From Flavobacterium sp. 9AF (GTDB taxonomy: Bacteria; Bacteroidota; Bacteroidia; Flavobacteriales; Flavobacteriaceae), in NCBI RefSeq assembly GCF_902506265.1, contig NZ_LR733556.1, positions 1,209,838-1,273,837 of the forward strand: a stretch of DNA of 64,000 nucleotides, written 5' to 3'. The stretch's first letter is position 1, and each line of letters opens with the position of its first letter. The notes below the pieces were generated by a model. The model was not told the DNA's origin. It worked only from the letters and a program-made list of their open reading frames with translations, and searched no databases. Below, one piece after another: positions 24,764-35,700 of this stretch. A program made the position numbers and the translations under genes.

Positions 24764-26350
24764 ATGATTAAACCAATACATTTTATATTCATCACTTTTA
24801 TCATAATTAGCTGCAAAGGTAAATTAGATACCTCAGCATCTATTGATGATATTTTACTTAAGGATGCAACTACACAAGAAATAGTTAGACCTTTACTACC
24901 CGAACATCTTGAAACACTAAAAGACAGTATTAAACTATATTATAGTAAATTGAATAATTATGAAATTTGGTATAGTTTGAAAAACAGAACGGATTTAATT
25001 AATGAAATTAAAAATTGCAACAAAGAGGGTCTAAATCCTACAGATTATAATTTAGAAACCATTTTAGATTTGGAAGAAAAAAGAAAAAAATTAAATGACG
25101 ATGAAGTAATAAAATATGATATCATTTTAACAAAAAGCTTTGAAAAATTAGCTTTCCATCTTTATAGAGGCAAATTAAATCCAAATAAGCTATATAAAGA
25201 TTGGGATTTAACTTTTAAATCAATAGCTTTATCTCACCTCTTAGAAAATGCAATTAAAAACAAAACGGTTGATAAGACTTTAGAAGAATTAAAACCAAAT
25301 CATTATTTATATTCTAAAATTAAAGAAAGTTTAATTGTAATTGATCAATATCCTGATTATAAATTTGAAAAAAACAACATAAAGGATAAAATTCAATTGC
25401 ATGACACATTAAATGAAATCATAACAATAAAAAAGAAATTAGCTTATTGGAAAGACTATACAAGAAAAGATAGTATAACAACAGCTATATATGATACTAT
25501 TACTTTTTTAGCTGTTAAAAAATTTCAATCAAGACATGGATTAAAAGCTGATGGTGTAATAGGTAAAGGCACCATAAAAGCATTAAATTATACTAAAGAA
25601 GAAAGAAAACAACAAATTATAGCTAATTTAGAAAGATGGAAGTGGTTTCCATCAAATTTTGGAGAAGAGTATCTCTTGGTAAATTTACCCGATTATAATA
25701 TAGTTTATGTAAAAAAAACGGACACTTTAGCCCAACATAACATTGTTGTGGGAACACCAAAAAGAAATACTCCTGTCTTAACTTCAAAACTATCTAACTT
25801 AGTATTTAATCCTACATGGACGGTTCCTCCTACTATTATAAAAGAAGACTTGACACCTTCAGCAAAAAAAAATCTAGAATATTTTAAAAGAACTAGACTA
25901 ACTATTTACAATTCTGCTGGAAAAGTAATAGCACCCGAAGAATGGAATCCTGACAATTCTAAATCGTATCGATATGTTCAAGTTTCTGGATACAATAACT
26001 CTTTAGGATTGGTCAAATTTAACTTTCCAAACAAACATAGCGTATATTTACACGATACCAATCATAGAGATTATTTTTCACGCGAATACAGAGCATTAAG
26101 TTCTGGATGTGTGCGAGTAGAAAATCCGCTAGTACTAGCAGAAAAGATTCTTTCAAATGAGGACAAAGAATGGACTTCAAAAGAGGTTGATACAATTATA
26201 AGCAAAAAAAACATTAAGACTGTTCCTATTAAGAACAATATTAATGTTTATCTTTTATACTGGACTAATTGGCTTGATAAAGACGGATTGCAATTTAGAG
26301 AAGATATTTACAATCTTGATAAAAATCTTTATACCGCTTTACGAAATTAA
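24764..26350 (+). CDS. L,D-transpeptidase with peptidoglycan-binding domain, lipoprotein (YcbB-like)
   Basis: 528 residues. A lipobox (FIIISC, Cys at residue 17) makes it a lipoprotein. The middle holds a PG_binding_1 repeat (FLAVKKFQSRHGLKADGVIG, about residue 250). The C-terminal YkuD catalytic domain has YLHDTNHRDYF and SSGCVRVENP (catalytic Cys about residue 448). YcbB-type enzymes make 3-3 cross-links or attach proteins to peptidoglycan. The C-terminal tail is longer than the minimal domain. It converges with the next gene, and their ends overlap by 12 nt. Confidence 0.94.
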   Translation: MIKPIHFIFITFIIISCKGKLDTSASIDDILLKDATTQEIVRPLLPEHLETLKDSIKLYYSKLNNYEIWYSLKNRTDLINEIKNCNKEGLNPTDYNLETILDLEEKRKKLNDDEVIKYDIILTKSFEKLAFHLYRGKLNPNKLYKDWDLTFKSIALSHLLENAIKNKTVDKTLEELKPNHYLYSKIKESLIVIDQYPDYKFEKNNIKDKIQLHDTLNEIITIKKKLAYWKDYTRKDSITTAIYDTITFLAVKKFQSRHGLKADGVIGKGTIKALNYTKEERKQQIIANLERWKWFPSNFGEEYLLVNLPDYNIVYVKKTDTLAQHNIVVGTPKRNTPVLTSKLSNLVFNPTWTVPPTIIKEDLTPSAKKNLEYFKRTRLTIYNSAGKVIAPEEWNPDNSKSYRYVQVSGYNNSLGLVKFNFPNKHSVYLHDTNHRDYFSREYRALSSGCVRVENPLVLAEKILSNEDKEWTSKEVDTIISKKNIKTVPIKNNINVYLLYWTNWLDKDGLQFREDIYNLDKNLYTALRN

Positions 26351-27067
26351 TTTAGATTTTGAAATATAATTTCTTGAAGGATGGTAAATAAATAAACAAG
26401 ATTTATCTTTAATCAATTCTATCAATTGTTTTGAAATTTCATTTGGAACTGCTGGACAACCTTGGCTTCTTCCTAAGCGTCCGTTTGTCTTAACAAATTT
26501 TTCAGACACATAATCTGCACCATGAACCACAACAGCTCTATCTCTTGCATTATCATTTATTCCAAATTCCAAACCATCTAAGCGTAAAGACAATCCATGT
26601 TTACCTGTGTATGTTTCTCCTGTTGTATAAAAACCTAAACTACTTTGATAAGATTCAGATTTATTTGAAAACTCAGTAGCAAATAAATCACCTGAATTTC
26701 TTCCATGAGCAACTAAAGAACGAAGAATTACCTTTTTAGTATTCATATCTATTACCCACATTCTTTCTTCATTTGAAGATAAACTAAAATCAACTATAGT
26801 TAAAATATCCTTCTCAATCAATCCTTGGTTTTTTAACTCATTATATCCTTCAAATGCTTTTGAAAAACTTTCATATTTAGGTAAAGAAAGTTCATTAGAG
26901 AGAATAGAATTATAAAAAGATTTACATTTAGCTTCAAAGGCAACTTTAACATTTGCTGCTAATTTTGGGTCGGTTAAGTTAAATTTTTCTTCTTTACAAT
27001 TATCTATAGAATTAAAACTAAAAAAAATAAAACTTAGGGCAAAAAGAGAGAAAATTTTGTAATTCAT
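26339..27067 (-). CDS. Murein L,D-transpeptidase catalytic-domain protein (YkuD_2 type)
   Basis: 242 residues from the ATG at 27067, which gives a signal peptide (NYKIFSLFALSFIFFSF); an ATG at 27106 adds 13 charged residues. The catalytic region has VVVHGADYVSEKFV and GRSQGCPAVPNE (Cys about residue 200), and a helical N-terminal segment precedes it. It probably acts on peptidoglycan in the periplasm. It is antiparallel to the YcbB-like gene, so two L,D-transpeptidases of different subfamilies are side by side. Confidence 0.9.
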   Translation of the reverse strand: MNYKIFSLFALSFIFFSFNSIDNCKEEKFNLTDPKLAANVKVAFEAKCKSFYNSILSNELSLPKYESFSKAFEGYNELKNQGLIEKDILTIVDFSLSSNEERMWVIDMNTKKVILRSLVAHGRNSGDLFATEFSNKSESYQSSLGFYTTGETYTGKHGLSLRLDGLEFGINDNARDRAVVVHGADYVSEKFVKTNGRLGRSQGCPAVPNEISKQLIELIKDKSCLFIYHPSRNYISKSKLIS

Positions 27068-27205
27068 TGTTATTCTAATAGTTGTTAGGTTGTTTTGAGG
27101 TTTCAAATATATTTAAAAAAATTAACGATACAAATTTTTTTACGCTTTTTGTCGAAAAAAAATGCATTTAGTCGATATGTTATGAAAAAGTTAAAGATTT
27201 TATAA

Positions 27206-27240
27206 TTTGTTTCCTCCAAAAATGAATAATTCTAAATTTG
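27206..27240 (+). promoter_or_regulatory. Promoter of the DUF5916 gene
   Basis: TTTG (27206-27209), a 23-nt spacer, TAAATTTG (27233-27240), then 13 nt to the ATG. Confidence 0.5.
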
Positions 27241-27253
27241 TAAAAAAGATTTC

Positions 27254-29686
27254 ATGCATAATAACTTCGTTTTCTGCCTTTTATTGTTGTTATTTTCAAA
27301 AAATTTATTTTGTCAAGAAATTAAAAACAAAATAACTGTTAAAAAAACAATAAAAGCTGAAAGAAAGATTTCAGTAATATCAATTGATGGGCAGCTTGAC
27401 GAAGAAGATTGGTCAAAAGCTTTACCCGCTAATAATTTTTTTACATTCTCACCTGATAATGGAAATCTTGAATCTCCCGACTTAAAATCTGAAGTAAAAA
27501 TTTTATATGATAATGATGCTATCTATATTGGAGCAACATTATTTGATAATGAACCCCATAAAATTTTAAAAGAAATAACTGAACGAGACGATTTTGGTAC
27601 ATCGGATTTATTTGGTGTATTTATAAACGGATACAATGACGGCCAACAAGACTTTCAATTTTATGTTTCTGCAGCCAATGGACAAGGAGATTGCAATTTT
27701 ACATCTCAAAATGGAGAAGATTATTCATGGAATGCCATTTGGTCTAGTAATGTTAAAATAACAAATTTTGGATGGGTAGTTGAAATGAAAATCCCCTATG
27801 CTGCCTTACGATTTCCAAAAAAAGACTTACAAACTTGGGGAATTAATTTTTTCAGAGAAGTAAGAAGAAATAGGCAAAAATACACTTGGAATCCTATATA
27901 TAATGACATTGGTGCTTTTTCTCAGCAAGCTGGAATTTTAACAGACATTCAGTATATTGAACCGCCTACAAGACTTTTTTTAATACCCTACACTTCCGCT
28001 TATTATGTTACTAATAAAGAGGAATCTGAATTAACATTCAAAGGAGGTTTAGATATTAAATATGGTATTAACGATGCATTTACTTTAGACGCTATTCTAA
28101 TTCCCGACTTTGGTCAAACTAAATTTGATAATGTTGAGTTGAATTTAGGCCCTTTTGAACAACAATTTAATGAAAATAGACCCTTTTTTACAGAAGGAAC
28201 TGATTTATTTAACAAAGGAAACTTATTATATACTCGTAGAATAGGAGCTTCACCTCTATTTTATCCCGATTTAAATGAAAATGAATCTATAGAAGAGTTT
28301 CCTAAAAGCACTAATTTACTGAATGCTCTAAAAATATCCGGACGTAATAATGATGGATTAGGCATAGGTTTTTTAAACGCTATTACAGAAGAAACTACTG
28401 TAAACATTAAAAATGAGATTACAAATAATAATAAATCTGAAATTGTCTCTCCTTTAACAAATTATAATGTAACGGTATTTGACCAGCGATTTAATCAAAA
28501 CTCTTCTATCACGTTTATTAACACCAATGTTACTAGAAATGGTCATTTTAGAGATGCAAATGTTACCGGTTTAATTTTCGATTTGAATACAACAAAAAAC
28601 ACATATAATCTATCCGGAAAAATAAATTGGAGTAATACATACGATATAAAAAATCAAAATGGAATTGAATCTGCTTTAGCTTTAGGTGAAACCTCAGGAA
28701 ATTATCGCTTCAGTCTAGGTGGAGAATACATCTCAAAAGATTTTGATAAAAATGATTTAGGCATCATCTTCCAAACAAACTATTATAGTTATTATGGCAA
28801 TGTAAGTTATAAAATTTTAACACCAACTAAAACATTTAATTCTTTCAATATAGGGTTATATAATTACATGGAGCACAACAATGACACCAACGAAATTCAG
28901 AATAATAATTTCAGTTTAGACGTTAATACAACTTCAAAAGACAATCATTATTATGGTTTTGGATACAGAATAAAACCATTTGAACGTTTTGACTATTATG
29001 AACCTAGACAAGATGGAAAATTTCTTATTCTACCAAAACTTCAAAGTTATTGGCTAGGTTTTTCATCCAACTACAATTATAAGTTTGCTTTCGATTTACA
29101 ATTATCCCATTTATTTTATAATCAAAGTGGCAGATATGATTTTGATATTTCTTTAAGTCCTAGATATCGTTTTAATGACAAATTTTCTCTTATTTATGCT
29201 ATAAATCCATATATACAAAAAAACAATATCGGTTTTATTGACTATTTAAGTGCTAGTAATGAAATTATTATGGCTCAAAGAAATAGAAACACAATTAATA
29301 ACTCTTTAACCAGTAAGTTTTCAATAAACAGTCAAATGAATTTTAATCTTTCAGTGAGACATTATTGGTCATTCGCAGAAAACAATACTTTTTATAGCTT
29401 ATTAAACAATGGAAGATTAATTGAAAAAAATGATTATACTGATAATAAAAATTCAAATTTCAGCACATGGAATTTAGATTTATCCTATTCTTGGTGGTTT
29501 GCTCCAGGCAGTCAAGCTACTATTTTATATCGAAATAATGCCTCCAACTACTCCAGTGAAATTGATAAAAACTTTAAAAATAATTTTAATTCACTACTAA
29601 CCGATAATCTCAACCATACTTTCTCTATAAGTATACGTTATTTTATTGATTATAATCAAGCTAAAAACTGGATTAAAAAAAGTTAA
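27254..29686 (+). CDS. DUF5916 protein with CBM9-like N-terminal domain, outer-membrane barrel
   Basis: 810 residues with a signal peptide (NNFVFCLLLLLFSKNLFC). Residues about 40-225 form a family-9 carbohydrate-binding-like domain (VISIDGQLDEEDWSKALPAN, YDNDAIYIGATLFDNEPHK, NFGWVVEMKIPYAALRFP). The rest is the DUF5916 region, rich in alternating aromatic strands (FNLSVRHYWSFAENNTFYSL) typical of a large outer-membrane barrel. Its function is not established. It is monocistronic, followed by a short gap to gpmI. Confidence 0.88.
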   Translation: MHNNFVFCLLLLLFSKNLFCQEIKNKITVKKTIKAERKISVISIDGQLDEEDWSKALPANNFFTFSPDNGNLESPDLKSEVKILYDNDAIYIGATLFDNEPHKILKEITERDDFGTSDLFGVFINGYNDGQQDFQFYVSAANGQGDCNFTSQNGEDYSWNAIWSSNVKITNFGWVVEMKIPYAALRFPKKDLQTWGINFFREVRRNRQKYTWNPIYNDIGAFSQQAGILTDIQYIEPPTRLFLIPYTSAYYVTNKEESELTFKGGLDIKYGINDAFTLDAILIPDFGQTKFDNVELNLGPFEQQFNENRPFFTEGTDLFNKGNLLYTRRIGASPLFYPDLNENESIEEFPKSTNLLNALKISGRNNDGLGIGFLNAITEETTVNIKNEITNNNKSEIVSPLTNYNVTVFDQRFNQNSSITFINTNVTRNGHFRDANVTGLIFDLNTTKNTYNLSGKINWSNTYDIKNQNGIESALALGETSGNYRFSLGGEYISKDFDKNDLGIIFQTNYYSYYGNVSYKILTPTKTFNSFNIGLYNYMEHNNDTNEIQNNNFSLDVNTTSKDNHYYGFGYRIKPFERFDYYEPRQDGKFLILPKLQSYWLGFSSNYNYKFAFDLQLSHLFYNQSGRYDFDISLSPRYRFNDKFSLIYAINPYIQKNNIGFIDYLSASNEIIMAQRNRNTINNSLTSKFSINSQMNFNLSVRHYWSFAENNTFYSLLNNGRLIEKNDYTDNKNSNFSTWNLDLSYSWWFAPGSQATILYRNNASNYSSEIDKNFKNNFNSLLTDNLNHTFSISIRYFIDYNQAKNWIKKS

Positions 29687-29770
29687 AAACCCTTTATAGT
29701 TTCTCAATCGTTTTCGCATTTTTATTGCGAAATTCAGCTTCATTTTCTTTATCTGAATATGTCAAATAGC

Positions 29771-29778
29771 TATATTTG
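29771..29778 (+). promoter_or_regulatory. -7 box of the gpmI promoter
   Basis: TATATTTG matches TAnnTTTG, 20 nt before the gpmI ATG. Confidence 0.6.
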
Positions 29779-29798
29779 TAGAAATACATTCAAAAAAA

Positions 29799-31316
29799 AT
29801 GAATAAAAAAGTAATCTTAATGATATTAGATGGTTGGGGAAAATCACCTGACCCAAAAGTTTCCGCAATTGACAATGCAAACACTCCATTTATAGATAGT
29901 TTATATACAAAATACCCTAACGCACAATTAAGAACCGATGGACTAAATGTTGGTTTACCAGAGGGTCAAATGGGAAATAGTGAAGTAGGACACATGAATC
30001 TTGGCGCTGGAAGAATTGTGTATCAAGATTTAGCTAAAATAAATTTGGCTGTAGCCAATAAAACGATGCATCAAGAAAAACCATTGACAGATGCATTTGA
30101 ATATGCAAAGAAAAACAATAAAGCCGTTCATTTTTTAGGATTAGTCTCTGATGGTGGTGTTCACAGTCATACCTCTCATTTAAGAGGATTAATAGATGTT
30201 GGTCAAGAACTTGGTGTTCAAAATATGTTTGTTCATGCTTTTACAGATGGTAGAGACGTAGATCCAAAATCTGGAGCGCAATATATTGAAAATTTACAAA
30301 GTTATTTATCGCATACTAATGCCAAACTAGCCACTATAATTGGAAGATATTTTGCTATGGATCGCGATAAAAGATGGGAAAGAGTAAAACTAGCTTATGA
30401 TTTAGTAGTAAACGGGCAAGGCACTCCATCTAAAAATGCAACACAAAGTATTCTAAACAGTTATAACAACAATATAACAGATGAATTCATCCAACCTATT
30501 GTAATGACTGGAATTAATGACTTACCAATTACTACAATCAAACAAGATGATGTGGTTATTTTCTTTAATTTTAGAACAGACAGAGGACGTGAATTAACGG
30601 AAGCATTATCGCAACAAGATTTTCACGAACAAAATATGCACAAATTGAATTTGTATTATGTTACCATGACCAATTATGACGAAACGTATAAAAATGTACA
30701 GGTAATTTATGACAAAGACAACATCACAGAAACCTTAGGAGAAGTTTTAGAAAAAGCGGAAAAAAAACAAATTCGTATAGCTGAGACTGAAAAATATCCA
30801 CACGTAACTTTCTTCTTTTCTGGTGGTCGAGAAGAACCCTTTATAGGAGAAAGTCGTATTTTAAAAAATTCACCAAAAGTGGCTACTTACGATTTACAGC
30901 CGGAAATGAGTGCTTACGAATTAAAAGACGCTTTAGTTCCAGAACTAAAAAAACGAGATGTAGATTTTGTATGTCTTAATTTTGCAAATGGAGACATGGT
31001 TGGACACACTGGTGTAATGGAAGCAGCCATTAAAGCTTGTGAGGCCGTAGATGTTTGCGTAAAAGAAGTTGTAGAAACCGCTTTGGAAAATGGTTATACT
31101 ACTTTACTCATTGCCGATCATGGGAATTGTGAAACCATGATTAATCCAGATGGCACACCTAATACCGCGCATACTACAAATCCGGTACCACTTATATTAA
31201 TAGACAAAGAATTACAAGCTATTCATGACGGTGTTTTAGGCGATATTGCTCCAACAATTTTAGATTTAATGGGTATTCCGCAGCCAGAAGCTATGAGTTG
31301 TAAATCGTTGTTGTAA
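29799..31316 (+). CDS. gpmI: 2,3-bisphosphoglycerate-independent phosphoglycerate mutase
   Basis: 505 residues, the family length. It interconverts 3- and 2-phosphoglycerate in glycolysis using two metal ions. MILDGWG provides the first metal Asp, GNSEVGHMNLGAGR contains the phosphorylated Ser (about residue 61), and further metal ligands are in HSHTSHLRGL, NFANGDMVGHTG and IADHGNCETM. It is first in a three-gene unit with two exported proteins, with no gap to the next gene. Confidence 0.97.
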   Translation: MNKKVILMILDGWGKSPDPKVSAIDNANTPFIDSLYTKYPNAQLRTDGLNVGLPEGQMGNSEVGHMNLGAGRIVYQDLAKINLAVANKTMHQEKPLTDAFEYAKKNNKAVHFLGLVSDGGVHSHTSHLRGLIDVGQELGVQNMFVHAFTDGRDVDPKSGAQYIENLQSYLSHTNAKLATIIGRYFAMDRDKRWERVKLAYDLVVNGQGTPSKNATQSILNSYNNNITDEFIQPIVMTGINDLPITTIKQDDVVIFFNFRTDRGRELTEALSQQDFHEQNMHKLNLYYVTMTNYDETYKNVQVIYDKDNITETLGEVLEKAEKKQIRIAETEKYPHVTFFFSGGREEPFIGESRILKNSPKVATYDLQPEMSAYELKDALVPELKKRDVDFVCLNFANGDMVGHTGVMEAAIKACEAVDVCVKEVVETALENGYTTLLIADHGNCETMINPDGTPNTAHTTNPVPLILIDKELQAIHDGVLGDIAPTILDLMGIPQPEAMSCKSLL

Positions 31317-32033
31317 ATGAAAAAAACACTTGTTTTATTGTCCTTATCACTAATTGGGTTTAGCGGATTTAGTTTATTTCAAAAAGAGAAAATAATAGAT
31401 TTTGTCACTTATCAAATAAATCCAAACAAACAAATGGTTTGCTTTTATTGGAAGGATGAAAACAATGCAAATTTTAGCAGTATTGAAAATTTAAAAAAAT
31501 GGCTATCAACAAAAAATAAAGAATTGCTTTTTGCAACCAATGGAGGTATGTATAAAAAAGATTTTTCACCTCAAGGTTTATATATAGAAAATTATCAACT
31601 AAAAACACCTTTAGACACAACTAATGGGAAAGGTAATTTTTATTTAAAACCAAATGGTGTTTTTTATATCTCAAATGAAAAAGCTTTTATAACTACAACA
31701 AAAAACTTTAATTATTCTAAAGAAATTCAATATGCAACTCAATCTGGTCCTATGCTAGTTATTGATAACCAAATTCACTCGGCATTTACTAAAGGATCTA
31801 AAAATTTAAATATTAGAAATGGTGTAGGAATATTAGAAAATGGAGAAATCTTTTTTGCAATGTCTAAAAAAGAAATTAATTTGTATGATTTTGCAAGCTA
31901 TTTTAAACAATTAGGTTGTAAAAATGCCTTATATTTAGACGGATTTGTATCTCGTACTTATTATCCAAAAGAAAACTGGATACAAACTGATGGTAATTTT
32001 GGAGTTATCATTGGTGTTACAAAAAACAAATAA
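31317..32033 (+). CDS. Phosphodiester glycosidase (NAGPA-domain) family protein, exported
   Basis: 238 residues with a signal peptide (TLVLLSLSLIGFSGFSLF). The NAGPA/DUF2233 fold is recognisable from FATNGGMYKKDFSPQGLYIE, QSGPMLVID, NIRNGVGILENGEIFFAM and CKNALYLDG. Family members cleave phosphodiester-linked sugars, and a wall-related substrate is plausible but not shown. It starts immediately after the gpmI stop and is 3 nt from the next gene. Confidence 0.88.
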   Translation: MKKTLVLLSLSLIGFSGFSLFQKEKIIDFVTYQINPNKQMVCFYWKDENNANFSSIENLKKWLSTKNKELLFATNGGMYKKDFSPQGLYIENYQLKTPLDTTNGKGNFYLKPNGVFYISNEKAFITTTKNFNYSKEIQYATQSGPMLVIDNQIHSAFTKGSKNLNIRNGVGILENGEIFFAMSKKEINLYDFASYFKQLGCKNALYLDGFVSRTYYPKENWIQTDGNFGVIIGVTKNK

Positions 32034-32036
32034 ATT

Positions 32037-32633
32037 ATGAAAAAAATTAGCTTATTCTTCCTTCTTTTAATTATCAACAGTTGTGCATTACATTCTAAAG
32101 GTGAAGACGGAAAACCTGGAACAAATGGGAAAGATGGAAGAGCTACTCTTGGATTGAATTTGGATAAAAAAGACAAACCAAAAGAAATTGTCGATGGAAT
32201 TCTTATTGGTAAAACCAAAAAAACAGACTTATTACAAGAACCATTTAAGGAATGGTTTGAAAGCAGTTCAGCAGACTATCAACCTAATGCTGAAATAATT
32301 AGTCATTTAAAAAAAATACCACAAAAATATTCTATAACAATTTTTATGGGAACATGGTGTGAAGACAGTCAGAACCAAGTGCCAAAATTTTATAAAATTT
32401 TAGAAGAAATTAAATTTCCAGAGGAAAAGGTAACACTTATTACCATGCAAAGAGACAAAACAACTCCTGAGCTATTTGAAAAGGGATTGCAAATCACGAA
32501 TGTTCCTACTTTTATTTTCTATGAAGATGGAAATGAAATGAATCGAATTGTAGAGTCACCTGTGGAAACTTTAGAAAATGATATGCTAAATATTTTATCA
32601 AAAAAACCTTATAAACACATTTATGCTGAATAA
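32037..32633 (+). CDS. Thioredoxin-family lipoprotein with single active-site Cys
   Basis: 198 residues. A lipobox (IINSC, Cys 16) is followed by a Gly-rich, collagen-like linker (GEDGKPGTNGKDGRA, residues 22-36). The thioredoxin fold covers about 95-190. The active-site motif reads GTWCEDSQNQVPKF, so the second Cys of CXXC is replaced by Ser. The cis-Pro region is NVPTFIFYEDG. Without a resolving Cys it cannot act as an ordinary disulfide reductase; peroxidase, thiol transferase or binding roles are possible. Last gene of the gpmI unit. Confidence 0.85.
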   Translation: MKKISLFFLLLIINSCALHSKGEDGKPGTNGKDGRATLGLNLDKKDKPKEIVDGILIGKTKKTDLLQEPFKEWFESSSADYQPNAEIISHLKKIPQKYSITIFMGTWCEDSQNQVPKFYKILEEIKFPEEKVTLITMQRDKTTPELFEKGLQITNVPTFIFYEDGNEMNRIVESPVETLENDMLNILSKKPYKHIYAE

Positions 32634-32679
32634 ATTGCGTTAAATAAACAATTAATACAGAATAACTACTTGTTTTTGT

Positions 32680-32687
32680 TACTTTTG
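32680..32687 (+). promoter_or_regulatory. -7 box of the T9SS type B protein promoter
   Basis: TACTTTTG matches TAnnTTTG, 19 nt before the ATG at 32707. No -33 TTTG is seen. Confidence 0.45.
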
Positions 32688-32706
32688 TAGCTTTATAATT
32701 ATTGCT

Positions 32707-35700
32707 ATGAAATCTTTACATTTAAGTCTGATATTCAGTTTATTAATTAATTTTTCAATATATAGTCAAGGTGGTGCTTCCTCTTGTGCTGAATTAGCGG
32801 CTAATGCTGAAGCCTTTCAGTCTTGTGCCACCAACGTTCCTTTTTCAAATTCAGTAGGGCAAAATGGAGAAAATTTCAATACAACTTGTATTGGAGAACC
32901 ATTTCATGGGCCTACATGGTTTTTTGTGAAAATACAAAATTCTGGCCCAATTACTTTACAAATTAGCCAAACGGATTTAGCCGGCAATGGAACTGATGTA
33001 GATTTTGTACTTTGGGGACCTTTTAACACGCTCAACAATGTATGTAATTTATTAAATACAAGCACAGAGGTTGATTGTAGTTGGTCGAGCGCTAGTATTG
33101 AAAATATAAACATTCCTAATGCCACAGTGGGGCAATTGTATGTTATGCTAATCGACAATTATTCAAATGTCCCTGGAAACATCACTGTTACTCAAATATC
33201 TGGAACGGGGTCAACAAATTGCGATTTTTTATCACTTACCAAAATCACCAATACTGATGGAACCGATATTACCCAAACAGACTACTGTAAACCTGCGACA
33301 AAAGATTTAATGGCTAAAATAGATGTAAGTAATTTTAGTGGATCAGCATCAAATTTAAGATTTAGTTATACTTGGTATAAAGATGGTGTGCAAATTGGCA
33401 CACCTATTACAAATTCTAATTCTCCTACGAATACTATAACCGTTAATGAAACAGGAATATATAGAGTGGAAACTACTGCGTATGACGTTACAAATCCTGG
33501 TGTTGTACAAAATAGTGATACTTCTATCGATCTGAAATTCCATATCGTTCCAGATATTTCAATACAAAACACAAATACAGTTTGTTTAAATACAAATCCT
33601 GTATTAAATACAACAATAATAAACAATGCGCTCTTAATTCCTTCTGTTGATGTTTTAAGTTATCAATGGTATTTAAATTCAAATCCTTTAAATGGGCAAA
33701 CAAATGCTTCGTTGACCCCTAACGTTCCAGGAGATTATTATGTTATCGTTTCTAATAATTCTTGTTCAGATGTACAGTCAAATACGATTAGAATCATTGC
33801 AAATCCTAATATAACTATACAAAACAATCAAACTATTTGTGAAGGTGATAATTATACAATAACATCGGCTAATTCCAATGCTTCAATTAACAATAATGTA
33901 ACTTATGAATGGTATAAAGATGGGGTTTCAACAGGAGTCAATACAGCTAACTATACAGTAAATGCTAGTAATCAAGCCATCAATACAACAGCAACTTATT
34001 ATGTGATTGCTACCGAACAAAACACTTGTACAAGCACTTCAAATACAGTTAGTGTTACAATAAATGCGCTTCCTGTAGTTACAACAACTCCTATCCTTTT
34101 TGAACAATGTGATTATATCCCTTCAACATTAGATGGAATTGCGGAAATGAATTTAACTAGTTTATATGATGTTATCACAAATAATACACCTGGATACACC
34201 TTATATTATTATCAAGATGTAGGTTTAACTAATCTTATAAACAATCCAACAAATTATATTAATACAACTTCTCCTTTTAATCAAACTATTTATGTAAAAG
34301 CAGTAAATGAAGCCACTACCCCAAATTGTACTTCTTTAGGAACTGCAACCATAAACATACAGGTTAATCCTACTAATTTATCCAATTATAACGATGTGCC
34401 TCCTGTTTGTCCCGAAGTAAATGAAAATTATGGATTTGTGGATTTTAACGCACAACGCAATTATATCAAAAACACTTATTTCCCTTCATCAAATGTGATT
34501 ATATCTTTTCATGATAATACTTCAGATGCTTCAACTGGTTTAAATGGTTTCACCAACACCACTCCAATTCCTATTGGAACAACAGTAATTTATGCTAGAG
34601 TAATTTCTGCAACTACCGCTAGCTGCGAAAGTGTTGGAACTTTTAACACAACAGTAACAAATCCACCTATACAAACAGTAGTAACAAATTCTGATGTGTG
34701 TTTATTAGATAATTTCTTACTTAACACTAAAGATATTGAAGCGCTTGCTGGACAAAACGCAACAGTTGTTAGTTCCTATTATGAATCTTTTACGAATGCT
34801 GTAAATAATATTCAACCTATTAATAAAAACACACCCTTATCTTTAACTTTAGGAACAAAATCCTATTTCATTCGTTTATATGATACAAGCACCCAATGTA
34901 TTTCAATTGTATCTTTTAATATTACCGTATTTCCAAACCCAACTCTTGTTGATCCAGACCCAATAAAACATTGTGGTGATGTAACGGCAGATTTTAATTT
35001 GGATTCCAGAATTGATCAAATAACTAGTAACAACACCAATTATCAAGTAACATTTTATGCCACAACTACCGATTTATTAGCTGACAATCCTATAACTAAC
35101 ACTACAAATTATAACAGTGGTACTACGACAATTTATATAAAAGTAATTGATTTAGCCAATAACAATTGTGAATCCACTACAACACTAGATTTAGAAGTTT
35201 TAACTGTACCAGGCGCTATAAATAACCCACAACCTCTCGAAATTTGTAATGATTCTGGATATGAAGTCTTTGATTTAACTAGTAAAGAGACTGAAATGTC
35301 TGGAACAACATTAACTACAGAAATTGCTTTTAGATATTATATCGATTTTAATGATGCTATAAGTAACAATTTCAATTATATTTCTAACCCTAATGAATTT
35401 ACAAATACTATTGCAGAACATCAAACTATTTATGTTAGATTAAACAGTAAAGTAAATAGAGATTCGGAAACGAGTGTAGCTTGTTTTAGAATTCTTGAAT
35501 TAGATTTATACATTCGAAAATACCCTGAGAATAATTTGTACAACTATCCATATATCATTTGTTATGATCAACAAAGTAATACCATTACACCTGTTGAGAT
35601 AAAGACTTTACTTTCAAATAGCAATTACAACTTTGTATGGTATAATGATTTTGACGCTATTAACGGAAATGAAATTAATGGAGAAACCAATAATTCTTTT

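Noticed and set aside
33355..33626. Minus-strand frames inside the T9SS type B gene
   Set aside because: Low-complexity shadows of the Ig-like repeats on the other strand.
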